From Lophius americanus (lineage: Eukaryota; Chordata; Actinopteri; Lophiiformes; Lophiidae): a DNA stretch of 64,000 bases. Positions 60,051 to 64,000 of this stretch are shown piece after piece (position 1 is the stretch's first letter; each line of letters begins with the position of its first letter). The position numbers and the translations under genes were made by a program. The stretch lies in NCBI GenBank assembly GCA_037951165.1, contig JBBDHG010000009.1:12736501-12800500 (forward strand), written 5' to 3'. Below the pieces are notes generated by a model. It made no database searches. It was not told where the DNA came from and saw nothing but the letters and a program-made list of their open reading frames with translations.

Positions 60051-60879
60051 TTATCTGAAAATAAATCTGATGTTATCGCACACACTGCTTTTGAAGAGCC
60101 CCTCACACACGAAGAAACGAATAGGCTGTACACACGCAACAATAACCCTGCAAGGATGAGCTACGAATCACGATTTTGCATGTCACCTTGCCCACTTATG
60201 CACAGGTTTTAGGTTAGGTGTTGGAAGGTGGGCCGTGTGTTCCCATTTAGGAGGGTCAAAAAGAAAATCTGTGAATAAGAAGTGATCCTTGTTATTGTAA
60301 AGTAAGTACATTTCCATGGGAGGCTTAAGTGACAGCAAAAGTCTAGCGTTTCCTCTAAAGGCCTTACAACATCATTGTTAATTCATTGCTATTTAATCAC
60401 TCACTGGAGTAAGTGCAGGAAGCATGATCTTTGTGTCTGGTTGTCTCACAAGGTAATCTCTTGTATTTCCTTGCTTAACACCCATGTACTAAATTTGTCA
60501 CTGGCTGGGTGTAGCCACATTCACCCCTGAGTTTGAAGGTGGGTTTTATGTCCGCATATTTACCGAGCTCCGTGTGGTCCTGACTCAGTCTGCTTGGAAT
60601 GATTTATCTCGTCCAGCTTAACTGACAGATATTGATGTGATACAAGGATAAATGCAGTAGATTGATGGAATTAAAGCCTACCCCTATTGTTCCCATGCTG
60701 TGCATCACTGACACATGTGAGACTCTTGTCTCTCATTAAAGAAAATAAATGCTTCAGGCAGCCTCCCTGCATCAAGTTTGTGCCTGTGTGTGTGTGGTGT
60801 GTGTGGGGGGCTATCTCACTTGTTTTCCCTCTCTATAATCTCTCCCTCCTTACACAATGGATTTAGCCTGGTCTTGAAT

Positions 60880-61140
60880 GGGAGAGAGAACAAATTGAGG
60901 CTGACTCTACACAGCAGAGCACTGGCCTTGTTGACAAAGGCCTGGATATGTGATTACATTAAACGAAGGGGCAAGACCATTGATTATTCAATTAACTTTC
61001 AATTATTGCTCGTGAAAAGGACAGGATCAAAACTACAAGCGTGGCCGTGCTCCGTTACTGAAGCATCATCGTGTAATACCCCTGGGCAATCCCCGACTCC
61101 TCTTATATGATTCCTCTAAACCAATAAAGAGAAGCCAATT
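60880..61140. promoter_or_regulatory. Candidate conserved non-coding element
   Basis: Includes GACCATTGATTATTCAATTA (60975-60994) and TTTCAATTATTGCTCGTG (about 60997-61014), then CpG-containing sequence and an inverted CCAAT-like ACCAATAAAG (61120-61129). The frame that covers it (110 codons from 60778) starts in a TG microsatellite and shows no domain. Confidence 0.25.
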
Positions 61141-63760
61141 CAGCAAACGACGCAGAGTAGGTGAGAGAATAATTCTCCACTTTATGTGCACAGTATAAAC
61201 TTGGCTGTGCATCTAAATTTTTAGGGAGCTAGTGTTAACTATATTTGGATTTCACTGAAGTGGATTAAGGATTCTGTACCGCAAACCCACGGGATCCTCA
61301 GAAACATAAAAGAGGAGACTGTTTGGATCCATGCTAAACAAATAATTGCAGGTTTCAAATCAACAGTAATTTCAAGCACCAGCTATATGGGAGAGTGTGG
61401 GCTTTGATGTACAAATCCACAATTCATGGGGGATTAGCACCCCAAAGGTTAGCAGTTGCTAATTACAGGAGATTGGTTATACATATCTAACAAGGCAAGA
61501 AGACATCCTAAATGAATGTGAGGATTCATCAGTAACAAGGATAAGCAGCTGTGATGAGGGGACATGTATTTGAATCTCCATAGACTCGTAGCTTGTAATG
61601 CCCTTCTTCACACAGTTAAAGGACAGAAGCGGCGACTCCTTTATTGTCTGTACAAACAGCGTACCTTGTGCGATATGAGATTTTCAAGCTCCGTTTTTGG
61701 TTGCAGATTTGTGCAATCATATAAATTAACCTCTCAGATATTCTTCCTGTGTCTCATACTGCAGCATTTCTCTTTTACAGTATTTCGCTTGCAGCATTGA
61801 GTGCCGTATTACCATAATCCTTGGTTCCCTTCGACAAACCACCACTGGCTAAATGAAGCTATTATTTTTGCCTGAAGCTGTAAAGATGCAACAAAATGCA
61901 ATGCCAGTGAAAGGAATGATACAAGCTGCACTTTTTCTCTATTATATCCTGTCAACAACAGACTACTTACGCAAAGTTTGAAGTATCAATGTACTTGACC
62001 TTTACTAATCTGAACGTTGTAAGCTCAAAAGTTGCTATCAAACCATGAACATCTATGAGGAAAAAAAAACATAACTCAATTTTACAGCGAGTATTAGAGT
62101 CCTCCTCCGGTTCATGGTGCTGAGTGTTGTTTCCTCAAAATACTAAGTCAACAATGGTAGATCTGGCCAGTATGGCCTTAACTTTTAAAATGCCCCCAAA
62201 TTTAACATGTGCAAGCCAAGGCAGACACTTGCTCTACCGCAGGAAATGCTTTTTCATCTCCTAATGAATGTGCCTGAGGGGGTCCCATTGGGGGCTCCAC
62301 TTCACCCCTCATTAGACGGGGTGCTGCCTCTGCCTTCATACTGAGGAGCAGCCTCCTGGCGAGGGGCCTCCCACTTCATCTGAACGTCCCACGCTCCCCT
62401 GCCCTGGACCAGCGGACTGAACTGCTCTTTCTCCCTCTCACTCTCACTACAATATCTCTGTCTCTCGATGTCTCCACTCCATCCCCCCTTTGCCACAAGC
62501 AGCTCATTTTATAGCTGCAGACCAGGAGGGCAGGGATGAGAGGACTTCCACGCTCCTAATGCCATTTTAATGGTCTTGTTTGGTCAATGTGGTTGGGATT
62601 TGCTTCTAACGATCTCCTTGATATCTGCTTGTCTGTCTTTCGTGCAACAAACCAACTATGCTATTGGTTTAGAAGGTGAAGAAGAGGATCTGTGTAAGCA
62701 TCACATTATTTCATTTGTGTTGTCTATATCACCACCTCAGAGTGAAATGTGCTTTATGTCAGGTGTGGAGGGCCAGCAATGGCCTGACTGGAAAAATGAG
62801 TATAGAAGTTATAAGCTATATAACTGTGCAAGACTTCTAGTCCTACTCTGGCTGAGAAGTACCAACTTTGTTCTTAACCACTGTTAAGCAAACAAAGCAA
62901 ATACAATTCTTGGCTGTTGTGAAGCAGCCGGGAGGTAAAGAGGGATGTGCTGGCTGTCAGCTGACCCTTAGAGCCTTTGCATATCAGCACAGAGGGCTGA
63001 AGAGCTGATTGTTATTCCGGGGATTTTAGGATGTGTTTATGCAATCATTAATCTTGGCACTTGTTTATTTGCCTGGGATTAAAGCACCACGTTGCATTGA
63101 CTGGCATTCAATAGAAAAGCTGGATCACCAAAAAGGTAGCAGCGAGGACTCAGGTCTGCTCAGGTCCACTGTAAGCAAAGCGTGCAAGTAGGGAAGCATG
63201 CTTTGTGCATTGCTGCTTAATCCTGCGATGTTAAACAAAACCAGGCCAGTGTCTGAAGGAATGTAAAAACAGCAGTGCAGGGGGAATGTGTCTTATATGT
63301 TGTAAGCAGTCTGTGAACTCTGTGTGGCAGTAGGCACTCCCCATGCACCCCTGTTTGTCTATTCATGCCTTTGCTAAATGCAGCTTGCCAAAACTAGGGT
63401 AGTAGGAGGACAGCAGTGGAGTTTCTCTGCATCTCATCCGCAGTGAATGGAACCCTCTTCTCAAACAGACAATGTTGTAGTAAATGCTATAAAGGGCCAT
63501 CATTTAATCCAGGTGACAATGCACTGTTAGATGAAAGGAAGACTTTTGTGACCCAGTGGCAGAAGAATAAAGGAAGAGGTAATAATTCACCTCATTTCAA
63601 AAGCTAATAATTACCTGAATTTGGGAAGTGCTGTTCATTACACGGAGATGGAATACCATTATGGAAATAAAATGAAATAAATAATATAAATATTGCATAT
63701 CAAATTAATATAGATCTTTGTCTTTAGAAAATATAACCATACACCGCTGTTGTATAATTT

Positions 63761-63845
63761 TTAAGTCCGATGCCCTTCCTGACACAACCCTACCATATTT
63801 CCAGTCTTGGGACCTCTTTGTAGGTGGGCTGGTAAGGGTCCACAC
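63761..63845 (+). repeat. Interspersed repeat fragment common in fish
   Basis: AAGTCCGATGCCCTTCCTGA and CACAACCCTACCATATTTCC (63763-63802), followed by CAGTCTTGGGACC (63803-63815), closely resemble a fragment I remember from many fish repeats (GATGCCCTTCCTGACGCAAC, then GGGCTTGGGACCGGCAC). The copy is short and the parent family cannot be named from it. Confidence 0.45.
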
Positions 63846-63943
63846 TGTCTTTCTATCCAGCTGCTATATTTAATCTTTATTTAATGGGGGGAAAAAGTAT
63901 CATTGAGATGCAAAATCTATTGAATAAGAGGTGACTAGGCTAA

Positions 63944-63946
<3 letters not shown>
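63846..63946. other. Short AT-rich interval, nothing recognised
   Basis: Plain non-coding sequence between the repeat fragment and the terminal microsatellite. Confidence 0.6.
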
Positions 63947-63994
<48 letters not shown>

Positions 63995-64000
63995 GTATGT
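63947..64000. repeat. (AT)n-(GTAT)n compound microsatellite, cut by the window end
   Basis: About 18 AT units (63947-63982) pass into GTAT units that run to the last base, so the array continues outside the window and its length is unknown. Confidence 0.97.

Larger units (their letters stand above)
58132..63760. other. Non-coding DNA, repeat-poor, with candidate regulatory blocks
   Basis: The longest stretch without notable simple repeats; only a short TG/G tract lies near 60785-60810. Frames do not exceed 110 codons and none is recognisable. Two extended enhancer-like blocks (59.40-60.05 and 60.88-61.14 kb) are listed separately. The scarcity of transposons here is itself consistent with constraint. 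Confidence 0.55.

Overview
This window looks like vertebrate nuclear DNA, most likely from a ray-finned (teleost) fish. It is AT-rich with a moderate number of CpGs and has many long dinucleotide microsatellites: (GA)n, (CT)n, three (TG)n/(CA)n tracts and several (AT)n. It carries two decayed Tc1/mariner-type elements of a family common in fish, tRNA-derived SINE remnants, and long stretches of intact-looking non-coding DNA. I found no bacterial or viral gene, no operon, no rRNA, no functional tRNA and no CRISPR array. No open reading frame reaches 140 codons on either strand, and none of the translated frames resembles a host protein I recognise. The only recognisable protein-coding signal is the broken transposase of the Tc1-like elements. 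The window is therefore best read as intergenic DNA or the inside of a very large intron; I cannot name the locus.

Layout. 1-6.6 kb: AT-rich non-coding DNA with a compound trinucleotide microsatellite (2131-2255). 6.6-7.5 kb: Tc1-like copy 1, which keeps the transposase C-terminal half. 7.5-26 kb: quiet non-coding DNA with scattered homeobox-motif-rich blocks, a possible old SINE (about 13.08-13.26 kb), a 24-bp-stem hairpin (11111-11184) and a 79-bp (GA)n tract. 26.1-26.7 kb: AT-rich tract and a SINE. 26.7-37.4 kb: non-coding, including a 30-nt microexon-like segment (28079-28108). 37.43-37.88 kb: Tc1-like copy 2, which keeps the N-terminal part of the transposase that copy 1 has lost. 39.4-40.1 kb: degenerate repeat built on a TCAGAATTCTGACTTT-like motif. 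41.3-43.3 kb: GC- and purine-rich segment with several microsatellites, resembling a promoter or first-exon region. 44.5-46.8 kb: CT microsatellite, a POU-octamer-containing block with a perfect 14-bp hairpin, and a possible small spliced transcription unit. 46.8-63.9 kb: the part richest in complex, repeat-poor sequence typical of conserved non-coding elements, interrupted by (G)22, (TG)42, (TA)15 and (CA)30 tracts. The window ends inside an (AT)n/(GTAT)n microsatellite.

How it fits together. If a function exists here it is more likely cis-regulatory or non-coding RNA than protein-coding. Several good splice-site pairs lie on the plus strand between 46 and 54 kb and may belong to an unannotated spliced transcript; this is inference from motifs only. 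I did not find a convincing new biological system. The observations most worth checking are the microexon-like segment, the miRNA-like hairpin, the candidate transcription unit and the complementary pair of Tc1 deletion derivatives. All calls come from reading by eye; no alignment, folding or conservation score was computed.
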